Below, in pieces: positions 1-11,440 of a stretch of DNA of 64,000 bases. The notes beneath the pieces are model-generated. The model saw only the letters and a list, made by a program, of their open reading frames with translations, searched no databases and was not told where the DNA came from. Numbering within the stretch: the stretch's first letter is position 1; every line of letters begins with the position of its first letter. Made by a program: the position numbers and the translations under genes. Location of the stretch: NCBI GenBank assembly GCA_964059195.1, contig CAXKWD010000011.1, forward strand, positions 11,998,451-12,062,450. Direction: 5' to 3'. The stretch comes from Ectobius pallidus. Lineage: Eukaryota; Arthropoda; Insecta; Blattodea; Ectobiidae.

Positions 1-1299
1 TATACTTAAATATGTAAACAGTTTTTCTCTACCAGCTCCACTTTTATATAGATTGCCATTAACTTATAAGCTCTTTCGATTATTCTTTGTAGTCTAGTGA
101 AACAAAATCTTGCTTGATAATATAGCTAGTGATGGTTCTTGACCATACTTTGGACACGTAGGACGAAAACTGTACGAAGTACAGAAAAACTAAAAGCTGG
201 ATTATTTTTGTCCCTCAAATTGACAGCTCATAAGTCACAAACGACCGTACAATATGTGATAATATCAATTTGTTAAAAGACCCTATGTTATATTGTTATT
301 GTAATGTTAACGTATTGTTAGTGTGTTGCTTTCTACTTTACATGATTTAGAAGCTAAAAATAGGCACTGTTTTTTATTTATATCAAACGTAATATGGGAT
401 AGTATGCATAATGGTAATACCATATCTCACAAACCTAAAGCTGATAGGGCAAAACTAATGGCACATTTGGCATCAGCGACCTAAATATACCCAAGAATAG
501 GTATAAATTCTAAGACACCAAAATGGCTGTTGGTCTGTGTAATGAATGTAAAGCACAAAATATGCATTGGTATACAACTCTATCGTTTAGCACTCATTTA
601 AGTCAATGATAACTGTCTCTTTTCACACCACATTGCGTGGTACCTGTCGTACTTTTTTCCGCACCACGAACACTCACACTCATTTCCCGGTTGGTGGTAT
701 TTCCTAATTTTTCACACTTTGAAATGAAAGCTGTGCTTCGCGAGTCTGGTCAATGTGTAGTTGAGATAATCAAGTTTTCTTCGCAATCTGTGTAACTTCT
801 CTATCTTGTTTCTCATTGAATTCATAATTTTAGTTTTCAGCTGAAGGTGTATTTGAGAGAATAGCGCAATACCTGCTAACTCATCTGATATATACCACAA
901 CTAACTTATAGGACTCCTTTGGCAACATTGACTAATCTCTGAAGAGGTCATATTTGTTTAGATTTCTGAAAAGTATTAAATCATTGATTGGAGCATTAGG
1001 TGTCAGCGGAGCTTTAATTCGTGCCTTAGCATACGAAAGCGCCCCAAAATTCATATATTATATATTATATTATTCCCTCTTAGCGAGTTTCAAAACATCC
1101 TTCAGCCTACGAAACTGGGAGATTTTGATAACACAAATCAATTCCACCAACCATCTTGCATTGTGCATTGGCTCTGGTGCTCTTCAATATATATTATTTG
1201 GTGTTTTGCGATTATTGAAAGCTATTTAAGTTCAAGGAAGTCCTCTTTTGGCTTTTGGTCCACAGTAGACAACACTTTTAAGTGTTAAATCACTTAAAA
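1..1299. other. No recognised feature
   Basis: A+T-rich sequence with only short open frames (under 95 codons) that show no motif I recognise. I see no inverted-repeat ends, tRNA-like box or long tandem repeat here. It may be old decayed transposon or plain intergenic DNA. Confidence 0.5.
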
Positions 1300-1700
1300 G
1301 AAGGAATATCTGGTAGTATCCCTATGATCTGATATTTATCCTTTTCTTTTCTCTTCCATGCAGATCTAAATTTCTTCAAGAGTATAATTTCAGGAAAGCT
1401 TGAAGAGTCAAAAGACGGATTAAATACCTGTGTTAATATTTTCATCATTACATGGTGCCTTAAAAGCTAACCACAGTAATTCACGTCTGATTTTCTTTTC
1501 CAAAGGAACGCTGTACCATTCAAACTACCAGTATTAATAGAAGTGTCAAAACCCATTGCTTGAGCATTGCCAATAACATTCCATTCCTTTATTAAACTGA
1601 ATATAGCTTCTGCTGAGGTTTTTCTTGTTAGAGATTCAAGGTCTATCACTCTAAGCAACAAAATTATGTTTGCCTGATGGGTTGTTGCCTTTTCAGAATC
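1300..1700 (-). pseudogene. Remnant of a transposase-like gene
   Basis: Read on the minus strand, 1661 down to 1467 is open for 64 codons and carries an F-D-T-S-x-N-T-G-x-x-N-G run (AMGFDTSINTGSLNG) preceded by an EWNV segment. After a frame disruption near 1465 a second piece reads RHHVM, then KKFRSAWKRKEKDKY. From memory this order (alternating helix, CFDTT-x-NTG-x-x-G, then CRHHxxE) matches a large family of uncharacterised, transposase-like proteins found in many insects and cnidarians. The usual Cys before the Asp is replaced by Gly, the usual second Thr is missing, and stops and frame changes break the frame, so this is a dead fragment. I cannot name the superfamily; a profile search is needed to place it. 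Confidence 0.45.
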
Positions 1701-2060
1701 GGATTACCAGTACACTGTAGTGCTAAATGTAGAATACAACCTAGTTATCAGCAGATTAAAGAACAATATTACCCAGAGTATTGCTTGTTTAAATAATTAA
1801 AGTCAGCTGTCTAATGAAGCGAACAGTAATTCTATAAGAAAAAAATGTGTAACATAAAATATATTAGTATGGAACCCTCAAAAGTAGTATTTTAATTTAC
1901 ATTTATGATGGATGAGCATCGCCATCTATAAGTTGTATGAGGCTGAAATGTTGACAGATATATTCTATTGACTAGTCTAATAAAATTAATGGGTGCCTAG
2001 GGCACTCCAACAAAAACCTTGCCACTCCACTGCTCATAAAGCTTCAACATGCTATTGGAA
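1701..2060. other. No recognised feature
   Basis: A+T-rich stretch between the transposase remnant and a MITE. No open frame, repeat or motif that I can support. Confidence 0.5.
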
Positions 2061-2301
2061 TCCTCTAGATTCAAAACCCCCTAAACGCCATTCAAAAATA
2101 GAGGTGTTTTTGAAGTTTAAAGTAGTGGGATAGAGGGGTTTTTGAACTTAACTCTGATTTTCAACCTGGCATTATATAGTACTTTGGGGGGTTTGGAACC
2201 TAACATATATATAAACCAATTTAAGCCATCCATACAAATCTGGTGATGTACAAAAGAAAGAAAATATAATTTGGCGTTTAGGGGATTTTGAATCTAGAGG
2301 A
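2061..2301. mobile_element. MITE with about 30-bp inverted ends
   Basis: The left end TCCTCTAGATTCAAAACCCC and following bases are repeated in inverted orientation at the right end (positions 2271-2301), giving inverted repeats of about 30 bp around a 180-bp centre with no coding capacity. A target duplication is not clear; both flanks contain a similar ATTGGA-like string, which may be a decayed duplication. The superfamily is not assignable from this alone. Confidence 0.65.
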
Positions 2302-3060
2302 ATTTGGATAACATGCTATTTCCTGGCTATTCAGCTTTCTCTACCAGTATCATGCAAATTACTTAGCCTTTCGCTTTTTCGCACACACAAATGCCATAAA
2401 TCTAAACCTGGATTGAATCAACGGATTGTAGAAGATACAGTACCTTACCAACAGCACCACCCACGCCGTACTGAGATTAGTTATTTATCACCTCGCCTAA
2501 ATTATTATAAAATTCCATTATTTAAAATTTCTCGTCAATGGCAAAGGAGTCAAAGCCTGAGAACATACTACACGCATAGCACGCATGTCAGACAAGTGGT
2601 AGCACTGGCCATAGTACTGTACTGGGTACTTGCTTCCACTGTATTCACATTACATACTTATAATACTTATTTATTCTTTCGTTATTTGCTTTAGTTCGCT
2701 TGTTAGTTTTCTTTTAATTGGGAATACAAATCACTGCTTTAAGTTATCGGTTCATTTAAGTCGATCAGTAAATAAACGCACCAAATAATGAGTTCAACAT
2801 TTCCGGATTGATGAACCGGGTCTACCGACTGCATGATCCAACGTTTCTCCTCGAACTGCTACCAAGTTATTTATTATTCTATTGTTGTAGCAACAATGGG
2901 ATTGCCATTTTACTGCTTTTCCTATTCTTCTATCAGTTTTAAATGACTCCGTCAGCACTGTTTCTGACTTCGTGACATGAAGCTGTGTTTGAAAATTCCA
3001 GTGTTAATTGTACGAACCCCACTGGTACTTCCGTGGTATTTTTCTTGGTAAAAATATATA
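2302..3060. other. No recognised feature
   Basis: Contains a 93-codon open frame at 2413-2694 (plus) without recognisable motifs or a membrane-protein pattern beyond a hydrophobic C-terminus. I see no repeat ends. Probably non-coding. Confidence 0.45.
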
Positions 3061-3160
3061 TATGAGGAGTGTCGGTTCAAAACGCGTTAAGTCCACCTCT
3101 GATCGTAATGTAATTTTTTGCGGATTCGCATTCTCTGAGGTGTTCTGCATGATACTATAT

Positions 3161-5830
3161 GGGTCATTCTACAGGAACCCTGCAGTTTTGATGCAAGAAT
3201 AATAAAAAAACGAATTTATCAGATATGTCCTAAAAATATTTACAGTACTAGTTTTAAAGTACTTAACCTTTGGTTTAAGTGACCTAGGTCATCTCTTTTT
3301 GGTTTTCTTTAAAAAAAATCTAAAAGAAAGATGCTGTCCACGGAAGTGATTGCATGTCCACAGATGTGACTTTTGGTTATAATAATGGACTTTTGTTATA
3401 AATTATGCTTGTGACACTATTTTTTCTAAAGGTAAAACAGATTTAGGTTTACTATTCAAGGAATTAATTTACTGCCACAGAGTAACCACTTGTAAAACAT
3501 ACACAAGATTTCATAAAAAAAAGATGTCACTAAAAAATAAAACAAAAACTTAGAAATTATTAAAGGTTTACAAAAAAAAAACAGGTCTTTCTCAAATACA
3601 TAAAATCCCCTAGTGTTCATGTTTGGAGTTTTCAATTTCTTTATAATGTTCTCTTTAGGAACCATATCTTTATCAGGCATGTCAGGAAACGAAAACAATT
3701 TGTCACTTTCAGTGAACAGTTAACGTCTGCTAGATTCATCTTTTTCTAAGAATCTTATCACATCTTCTCTTATCTTCTTCAGTTTAATTTTTCTCAAAGT
3801 TTGTCCATTTGACAGCATAGTTCTTCATTGTGAGGTGACATAAAATAACCTTGGCACTGATATTTTCAAAAAAAATTTCCACATGTAATTAATTTCAATA
3901 TTCTCTTTTCCTTTAGAGATTTTTACTTTGTGTATTTTGACTTTATCTGTGATTGTAGCACTTCTGCATAAATTAGCTTTTTCCTCACAACTTTGGAAAA
4001 TTTTTTACACCACTTAAAAGCTTCTTTACCTTTCTTCCGCTTTTTTAAACAATGGTTCTGCTGTCAAAGCTTCGCATTTTTCCTTTCTGTAATTTCAAGT
4101 AATATCTTGTCTTGAATTTTTACTATCTTCTCACCCCTTTCTCTTCTACTTGATCCTCATTTTTATAACTGGTAAATGTAAAGGGCTCTTATCGTGTGAC
4201 TGAACGAAATCAGGAGTAGTAGTGGAGCCTGGCATTGGTTCTTCAATTTCTGGACTGGTAGGTGGAGTATAACTCTCAGTGAAATCAACTAGTGTGATTA
4301 TTTTGTTCTTTTGATTGTCTGTAATTCGTTGAACGTTTTCTCCACTCTTTTCAAACTTTCCTTCTCTCCCTGTGTGTCAACTGTGACACAGGTTTCCTTT
4401 CCTGCTTTTTTCCCCCCTTTGGTATCGCTCCCTATCTTTTCATTTCTCTTCTTCATGCTTCGCTGACTCGTGTTACATTTTTACTCCAGCTCTTCTCATA
4501 CTTCCTTTTTTTCGTTTCCTTCTCTTCCTCAAATAATTTTTCTTTACTCTTGCCATTCTGGTGCAAATATAAAAAAATTTAAATCTAAGCTTTAAAAATG
4601 AACATTAGACTTGTCCATGGTAATATAATACATATTATAGTGATATTAGTCATGAAATCTTCTAAACCCTGCTGTTACAAATACATGATACTATAATTTG
4701 TTTTGAAAATAATAAGTAACCTACCGTTCAAGCTATAATATAGTAAGTAGCCTCCCCAAGCCATCCCATTAATTATGATGGGCAGGAGTAGACCTATATC
4801 AGGAGGCACTAAAGAGGCCTAATGTAGAATATTAATTAATAAAATGACAATTTAATGATAGTGTACTCATTGAATAAGACTTAACTGTTTATGAAAGATA
4901 AAATGTTACAATACTGGTAAGGAACTAAAATATTAATAAATATTTTTTTTTACTCAGCATGTTGTTATAAAATTTAATGTTAGTGGTCAACTGGATACAT
5001 CACAGCAAGTGCGTAATTTTAAAAATAATGAATCAAATCACTTCTGTGGACAGTTATCACTTCCGTGGAATCCACATGTCCACAGAAGTGATGTTCACGG
5101 AAGTGATAAAAAGTTATGTTTCTTTGCAAACTGCCTTGCATTGTGGGGTCAGAAACAAAAGCTCTTCAGGTTATTGAGATTATCACGTTCTAAAAGTCAT
5201 GTGTACTAAAAATTATTTTTTAACTTAAAAACTAAACTTTAATAAAGACCACAGAAGTGACTGGATGAGCTATGCCACATGCAAAAAGTGAATAGAAACT
5301 TGATACATAATGAAAAAAATCCAATCCAGAAGAACAAAGACACTCCACTCTGCAATATGGGTGCCTTTCCTCTTCAGCTGACTCTCAGAAAAAGGTAACT
5401 AGCACACACTGGTGAATATTTTAGGCATTTTTTGAGTGTCCACAGAAGTGATGGCAAACCTTGTGACATGAACTCAGGTTGAAAAATATTGACTGTGGGG
5501 ACAAAAAAAATATTTCATTCATCATTATGCTCAACTGAAGTATTTTCTGACTAGATACTATACTTTTTAAGTGCAAATGTTAAGAAGTACAGTATCTGTG
5601 ATCTTTGGAAGTTCTCTACCTGAGGGTTGTGACAGTCCACGGAAGTGAGAAATCACCTTCTGTGGACAACTTTTTACAGCTAAGTTTTTAAAAATTTCCC
5701 CAAAGTAAAGTACTAACTAATAGATAATATTGTATTTTAATATCTGATTTTGAAAAATTGCAAATATTATAACTAGTTTCCAATATATTGTCCTGTGACA
5801 TTAAAATGCAGGTTTTCTGTAGAATGACCC
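3161..5830. mobile_element. 2.67-kb DNA transposon with subterminal motif array
   Basis: Left end GGGTCATTCTACAG (3161) is repeated inverted at 5817-5830, and the match continues imperfectly for about 30 bp (left ACAGGAACCCTGCAG, right inverted ACAGAAAACCTGCA). Flanks read ATAT on both sides, a possible 4-bp target duplication (or TATA with ends one base longer). Inside lie ten copies of GTCCACRGAAGTGA in both orientations: 3336, 3356, 5038, 5057, 5078, 5093, 5247, 5438, 5635 and 5653. None occurs elsewhere in the window that I noticed. The pairs at 3336-3369 and 5635-5667 lie about 165-210 bp from the two ends, which is how transposase-binding subterminal repeats are usually arranged. The element carries a decayed gene on the minus strand (3456-4560). 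Confidence 0.65.
3456..4560 (-). pseudogene. Decayed transposase-like gene inside 3161-5830
   Basis: On the minus strand, translation in shifting frames gives a basic N-terminal part rich in Lys/Arg (near 4560-4480), an acidic/Pro linker with TPPTSPEIEEP (near 4240), a long Lys-rich helix-like part (3980-4140), then KKIREDVIRFLEKDESSRR followed by a stop near 3720 and an open 80-codon tail down to 3456. The order (basic RxYRxK-type start, SPP linker, Lys-rich helix, then a VxxFLxxDxxSR segment) recalls an uncharacterised family of large multicopy proteins in insects and cnidarians that is probably transposase. Several stops and frame changes make it non-functional. It is read as the former transposase of the surrounding element because it lies wholly between the inverted ends; the family link is from memory and uncertain. 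Confidence 0.4.
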
Positions 5831-6469
5831 ATATAACGTTTTTGTTCCAAATCGCAACCTTTCCCCGTTAAAATTGAGCCTGAAATATGGGTTTCGATGC
5901 AAAACGCGTTCAGTCCAGAACTCGGTTCGGTGCGAATTACGTTGAGTCCACATTTTAGACGCGATCACGTGCGAAACAGGTGGTGCGTCTATTTTTTGCA
6001 GGTGTTCTTCTAATGAAAGCGGTATTCAACCAGACGCCGAAAAAGATGTCATTAGCGGTCAATAATAAAAGAAGAGAAGCATGGATTTTCCATGATTTAA
6101 CATGCCTAAAAACAGAAATTGTTTAAATTTTGACAATTTGGTACTTCGGCCATAGTCCACTTTGTATTTGTGCGATCAGATGTGATTGTAATTCTTAAAT
6201 AAAATACTAACTTTAATCTTTTTAAATGATTATTATTATAGTGTTGGGTCAAAAAGCGTTAAGTCCATTACTTTCGAAACTTTAACTATCAATAAAAGAT
6301 GTAAATGAAAAGAATGATTTGACACACCCAATACATTTAACTATATATTGATTACTGATTCTGATCAGAAAAAAAATATTGATAGTTTGGACACAAAAAG
6401 TTTTTCGTCATTCCTGAAAAATCATTATTTGTGGACTAAACGCGTTTTGAATCGACGCTAACTCATATA

Positions 6470-7232
6470 CAGTAGAACCCCGATGATTCGAGCTAATTGG
6501 GGCTGAGGCAACCTCGAATTAAAAAAGACTTGGATTATACGGAAATGTAACTAAATCAATGAGTAAATCATAAATAAATATTTAACGAGCACAATAGTGG
6601 TTTAAAAAATAAATAAATAATAAATAAACAATATAGTAGGCCTACATATCTGTGTTACGCCTGTATGTATATTGGCAAACATTTCCAATTTGCTACATCG
6701 GCAACCTTTAAGGATTAAGTCATTGTCAGACTCTTAATGGAGTGGAATGGGAAATCGGCGCTACTAGAAAACACTTTTAATTACCATTGTCGCTGAGTAG
6801 GGATTACTTTAACAATACAGTACTCTTTTCTGAAAGGATGGTATTCACTGTACAATTGATTGACACGAGGTCCCGACAAAGAAAGATCGAACCTAATGGT
6901 TTCCATCTATCTGTAATAGAAATGCATTAGCAGTCTGAAGCCAAGGTTATTTCTGTGTATTATGAACGTGCATTAGCAGTCTGAAGCCAAGGTTATTTCT
7001 GTGTATTATGAACAAAAACCCTAAGTGGGACAGTTTCACCTGCATTTTTGTACATGGAAAAATTGAAAGAAAGCTCAAAATGTAACACATTTGGAAGTGC
7101 GTAGAAATTACATGCGGACACCGTATAAAAACGGGATTTTAATCTAGTTTTATGGAAAATTTTAATTTTCTTAAGACCAGCTCGAATTACACGGAACCTC
7201 GAAAAACCGGGGCTCGAATTACCGAGGCTTTA

Positions 7233-7235
<3 letters not shown>
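6470..7235 (+). mobile_element. Tigger/pogo-like MITE, copy 1
   Basis: Ends CAGTAGAACCCCGATGATTC (6470) and, inverted, CAGTAAAGCCTCGGTAATTC (7235) match at about 19 of 24 positions; TA flanks both sides (6468-6469 and 7236-7237). CAGT-initial ends plus a TA duplication are typical of Tc1/mariner-superfamily pogo/Tigger elements. No transposase remains. A second copy in opposite orientation is at 24950-25666. Copy 1 is longer mainly because a 45-bp block (near 6925-7014, containing GCATTAGCAGTCTGAAGCC) is duplicated in tandem, which copy 2 lacks. Confidence 0.85.

Positions 7236-7268
<33 letters not shown>
7236..7268. repeat. (TA)n microsatellite
   Basis: About 16 TA units directly follow the right end of the Tigger-like MITE, probably grown from its TA target site. 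A shorter TA run lies at about 7549-7562. Confidence 0.9.
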
Positions 7269-7271
<3 letters not shown>

Positions 7272-7275
7272 TATA

Positions 7276-7534
7276 TGAGGGGTCTATTAGCAAACCAGGA
7301 AATCTCCATTCTGAGGAAAGATAGAGATGTGAACTTCTAATGAAAGTTTAATGCATTTCCTATTACATATTTAGTGAATATGTTGCAAATATGAATTCTT
7401 CACTTATGTGGGAAGTGGGATTTGCAACACATACACTGAATATTTATTAGGAAACGCATTAAACTTTCATTAGAAGTTAGGCTCTCTATCTTTTCTCAGA
7501 ATGGAGAATGCTGTGTTTGCTAATAGACCCCTCA
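7276..7534. mobile_element. 259-bp MITE with about 95-bp inverted arms
   Basis: TGAGGGGTCTATTAGCAAAC at 7276 is inverted at 7515-7534, and the two arms stay similar for about 95 bp each, including the block AACTTCTAATGAAAGTTTAA, with a short unpaired centre. No coding capacity. It sits in TA-rich sequence so its target duplication cannot be read with certainty. Confidence 0.75.
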
Positions 7535-7570
7535 CGTATACGTTTATATATATATATATATACGTATTTG

Positions 7571-8100
7571 ATAGCTGAAGTTTTCAATTTCAATTTTACC
7601 TGTATTTACTTCCTGTTTACTTCTTAACATTGATTTGCAAAACCATCGACTTTGCATGATGCGACTACGTGGCCTTGTGCTCAAGTAATCGATATATCGA
7701 TCGTCACCATTTCAGAATACTTATTATTTAAAAGTAATTCAAGCCACTTACGTATACATGATAACATAAATAAATAACATGGTAAGATTATGAATTTGTG
7801 TGAATTCTTACGGAAGCTGACCAACGATGCCATAGTTAGGGACTTGGTTACACATTAATAATAACAATAAGTCATCACATATCTAAATACTGTAACCGTT
7901 CCCAACTATCCACAATTTTTCATTTTTCTTGCATATTACATTTCTTAGTAATAGTTAAAATTTTAGTAATAGATTAAATCTCAGTAAGTAGTAAACTATT
8001 TAACATATTAGTTTTTTTCTAATGTATTATTTCTAGAGAACTAGTTCTTAAGCCTTAAATGATAATAGTATAGTCGTGTTTCTGTGTATCTGAATTCTTC
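7571..8100. other. No recognised feature
   Basis: Non-coding A+T-rich sequence between a MITE and a retroelement tail. No supported feature. Confidence 0.5.
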
Positions 8101-8109
8101 ATACTTTCT

Positions 8110-8220
8110 ATTGCATTATTGTAATGTTCAGTTGTAATAATCCTGGTTGATTGGAAGAGAAGCCCTAATGGCCTTAATTCCACCAGGTAAAATAAAACAA
8201 TTCTAATTCTAATTCTAATG
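8110..8220 (+). repeat. Probable 3' end of a non-LTR retroelement
   Basis: The segment containing GGAAGAGAAGCCCTAATGGC, then a short A-rich stretch and a (TTCTAA)3-like tail at about 8200-8219, has the form of a retroposon 3' terminus with simple-repeat tail. Similar GGAAGAGAAGGCC...GGCCTTA ends are common in arthropod transcripts as I remember them. No ORF belongs to it here. Confidence 0.45.
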
Positions 8221-8221
8221 T

Positions 8222-8420
8222 TTCCCTCACTGCACGTTGATACTTACATTTCTAGTAACAGACATTTTATCAGATAAAATAGCACCCTCATATTAATACC
8301 AAGCATTTTGTAAGATAAAAGATCGTGATTGGTCCATATCCGAGGAATTTATAAACGTTATTGGTCAATATCAAACATGCGGCGTATGAATGGAATAGTG
8401 CGCGTAATTGTTTGCTCACT
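8222..8420 (+). repeat. Interspersed repeat shared with 62.6-63.4 kb
   Basis: Shares two blocks with the right end of the window: CACTGCACGTTGATAC (8226; also near 62655) and GATCGTGATTGGTC followed by ATATCCGAGGAATT and GTTATTGGTCAATATCAAAC (also at 63214-63290). Order and spacing are conserved, so this is a diverged single copy of that repeat family. Nature of the family is unknown. Confidence 0.6.
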
Positions 8421-9240
8421 TAACCAAATAACTTTTTATGTGAATAATTCCAGCTTTAATTTTTTTATAGTTGTGAATTGAGACTCCTGCGTGCCGGCTG
8501 CTTCCGCATCGGAAAATTCAGTGCATGAGGACAAGGTTTTGCCAATCTAAAAGCCAAACAAATAATGAGTTCATCATAAAATGTTAACAAATAATGAATG
8601 AAATGAACCAATATATGGTTGCTTTGCATTAGTTAATTACGATTGGGAGGAGTTCCCAATCAAATATCAGATGTGTGTGTTTAGACCGCAGTAGCCAAGC
8701 TGAACCTGCCAAGCGTCAGTATATGCATTTTATATTTGACTACACATCACCGCATCTTGGCCACATAACAAACCATCTCTATAGGCATAAATAATTTGTA
8801 AATATATTTGCATGTGAATTGGTGTGTACTGCAGAGTATACTTTCAAATTCCGTTTGAGTTATTTCATCTGGAATATTCCCAATCCTAAAGCGACTATCT
8901 TTTCATGCACTTCGAATTCTAGAAGGCATCTAGAATTAAATTAAAACCACGGACCTCCCGATTGCGAAACTAAGACATTGATGCTTACCCAGTTCAACTA
9001 GCCGCTATAAAATACTGTAAAATTGTTTCGGAAATAGTAAATACTTAGGTCATATCAGGGAACTTCGCAGGGCCCAAATTAAAGATTAATGTGTAGAAAG
9101 GCAACTAGTCACTTTACGAACTGTTGGTAAAAGGAAAAGAAATTTATCGGTGTGAAATCTTCAGTCAGTTAAAAGAAAGTGGCCGAAATTGCTTTGTGTC
9201 ACCACCAGAGAAACATTCAGTAGAGTACAGCTATCCTAAT
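8421..9240. other. No recognised feature
   Basis: No open frame, inverted ends or RNA-gene boxes seen. Confidence 0.5.
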
Positions 9241-9422
9241 GCCGGTTGTCGACCAAGAGCTAAGCTAAGTTAGTTTAGCTTAGCTCACCTACAGTGAGGG
9301 ATTTCATATATAGTTATGCCGGATTTCACGTGTAGACTTGTTGGCACAACTAAATATGAAATCCCGCACTGTATGTGAGCTAAGTTAAACGAACTTAGCT
9401 TAGCTCTTGGTCGACAACCGGC
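9241..9422. mobile_element. 182-bp fold-back MITE
   Basis: Begins GCCGGTTGTCGACCAAGAGC and ends with its exact inverse; the arms pair for about 70 bp with a few mismatches (both contain AGCTAAGCTAAGTT and GGATTTCATAT) around a centre of about 40 bases. No clear target duplication. A transcript would form a very stable hairpin. Confidence 0.8.
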
Positions 9423-10640
9423 AAGAAGCATGCAGTGGTATTTAAATTTCACGTTCCAAGGTTCTAAACCAGGGGAGGGCATAAGTTTGCGTCATTGCAG
9501 TCTACTCTTCCTTCACGCGGTAAGACTTCTGCGAGGGGTTTGTGAAATGTAGGCACCATTGAACAGGAGGGAAGAGAGGGACATTAGTAATGTGAGCACT
9601 CTTGCCTGACGTCAAACATAGTGAATTGCCGTGCACTTCCTTCACAAACGTTATCACTAGACTAAGCTGCCTTCCACTGTTCTAAACTACGTTTACCGGT
9701 GCTTTGAATAATGACGGCTAGATTTTCTAGATTTTCCTGGCACACCCGTTAGGAATATACTTAACATTGTTGAGAATTGCCATGAAATGCATTACTTTGA
9801 TATTTTTATGTGCGCTCTTGTGTGATAGAAAGAGGTCTCCACTGCTAATTCTTAGTTGTGCAAGTAAGGAGCAATTAATTGATTCAATTAGTGTTTAATT
9901 AGGAAAGCAAATGATCAATGAACACATATTATACAGTAGAAATGACATATATGAATAAAATGTTGGCCAGGAATTGAAAGCAAGTGATTAAATCCGTGCC
10001 CAGTTAATTAATTAAATGAAACGTTCAGTTGCATTTCTGGAACACAATTCCTCCTACTAGGAATACTGTTCAAAGGATTCATTATTCTCTTATTCTTCCT
10101 GCATTACATTTCGTGCATTAATTACACTTTTATTGAAGCGCTGATGTTGAATCTGTGAACGAGAAAATACGAGTACCGTCATCCCCTGCATACATAAATA
10201 CATATATGGTACTATGAAAAACAAATTTAAAACTCTAAATTATTCTGCAGGTATGAATTGTTCCCCTATGTATTTTTTCCACACGTGCTGTGATTCGCTG
10301 TAAATGATAAACAATGGTACGAAGTATGGATTTCGCAAAGTGTTTGCTAACAATTGTTCAATAACACTTTCTTGTAGGTTATTATGTTTATATTTCATTT
10401 TCTTTCTGTATTGTTTCCTTACAGCACATGGCGTAACCGGCCATTTCCGCAATTTTTCAAAACAAATTGAAATTTAAATACTTTAAATTTAGTTCCACCG
10501 ATTTTTTTCTAGGGCATAACTAGAGATAAAAAACTAAATTAATTTATTCCTAATGATAAAGTTGCTTGAAGGTTTGGTTTTATGGTAATTTGAGGGGGTG
10601 TATTGCAATGTAGACCTGTGACCATCGTTGTTTTACCGGA
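9423..10640. other. No recognised feature
   Basis: Contains only short frames. No repeat ends or RNA-gene signals that I can support. Confidence 0.5.
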
Positions 10641-10649
10641 ATTTTGTCC

Positions 10650-10828
10650 CACAGTAGTTCTTTTCCGGTCATGGAAACCATCATTAACAGCCGTGGGTGT
10701 CGGTATGCTGACCACATGCCCCTCAATCCTGCCGTCTGCCTATGGTAGATGACGCTGCGATCGGGTAGTAGACCTTGTCCCTTCTAGGATGTTAGCGCCA
10801 CGGAGTTAGTTAGTTAGTAGTTCTTTTA
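10650..10828 (+). mobile_element. SINE, 3' part (family of 20729-21010)
   Basis: The block CCGGTCATGGAAACCATCAT, then GTGGGTGTCGGTATGCTGAC and ACATGCCCC, is shared at high similarity with the SINE at 20729-21010. The tRNA-like head is missing, so this is a 5'-truncated copy. It ends in an (AGTT)n-like tail at about 10805-10828, a usual SINE terminus. Confidence 0.75.
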
Positions 10829-11435
10829 TATTTCTGTAAAACTACAGCCATGGGACTGTCACCTTTTTGCACTCATTAAATGCCATGAATTTTTGGCCGG
10901 GATTCTGCCCACTACCTTGGAAAGTCGTCCCCATACAGGCTGTGTCACCCAGGAGAAATAATATAACTTATACACCAGAAATTTAAAAGAATGTTTTAGA
11001 CGTTATGAGAATATAAGTAGTATTAATTGACTTACTTCGTTAGTAACAAAATAAGAGTGTTTTATATTGCAAATTAAATGTAACATGTTACCATCCATTA
11101 AAATCCTCTCTAAATTCAACTAATTACTTATAAGAAAAGTAATTATAAGAAATAATGGATAATTTGTTGGTCTTTTTTCAATTTTGTATAGTTTTATTTA
11201 CTATTTTTAGGGCATAAATGTATTTTTTTTTTAGCATTTTTGCATTATCTTATGTTCATTAAATTTCTTGCCCTAATCATTACAAACTTCTAACCCACTG
11301 ATGATTTTAGTTGGTTGGATGCTTATGTTACGGGTAATATGTAAATACAACTCTGAAAGGGTTAAAATAATTTAAGGAATGCACTTCCATCATTTTTATA
11401 TAGAGTACTATTCAACGTTAAACAAACATCCTGAT
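10829..11435. other. No recognised feature
   Basis: A+T-rich, no supported coding or repeat feature. Confidence 0.5.
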
Positions 11436-11440
11436 GCTGT

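Larger units (their letters stand above)
3061..6468. mobile_element. Outer inverted-repeat element, interrupted
   Basis: The left end at 3061-3096 and the inverted right end at 6432-6468 match over about 36 bp with one small indel and a few substitutions; both contain the core CAAAACGCGTTWAGTCC. The same core recurs in direct orientation near 5899 and 6248, so the element carries subterminal copies of its end motif. It probably inserted at TA, since TATA lies on both outer sides. A second transposon (3161-5830) splits it; without that insertion the element would be about 740 bp and non-coding, the size of a MITE. Confidence 0.6.

Noticed and set aside
2413..2694. 93-codon plus frame as a gene
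   Set aside because: No recognisable motif, no splice or start support, A+T-rich composition.
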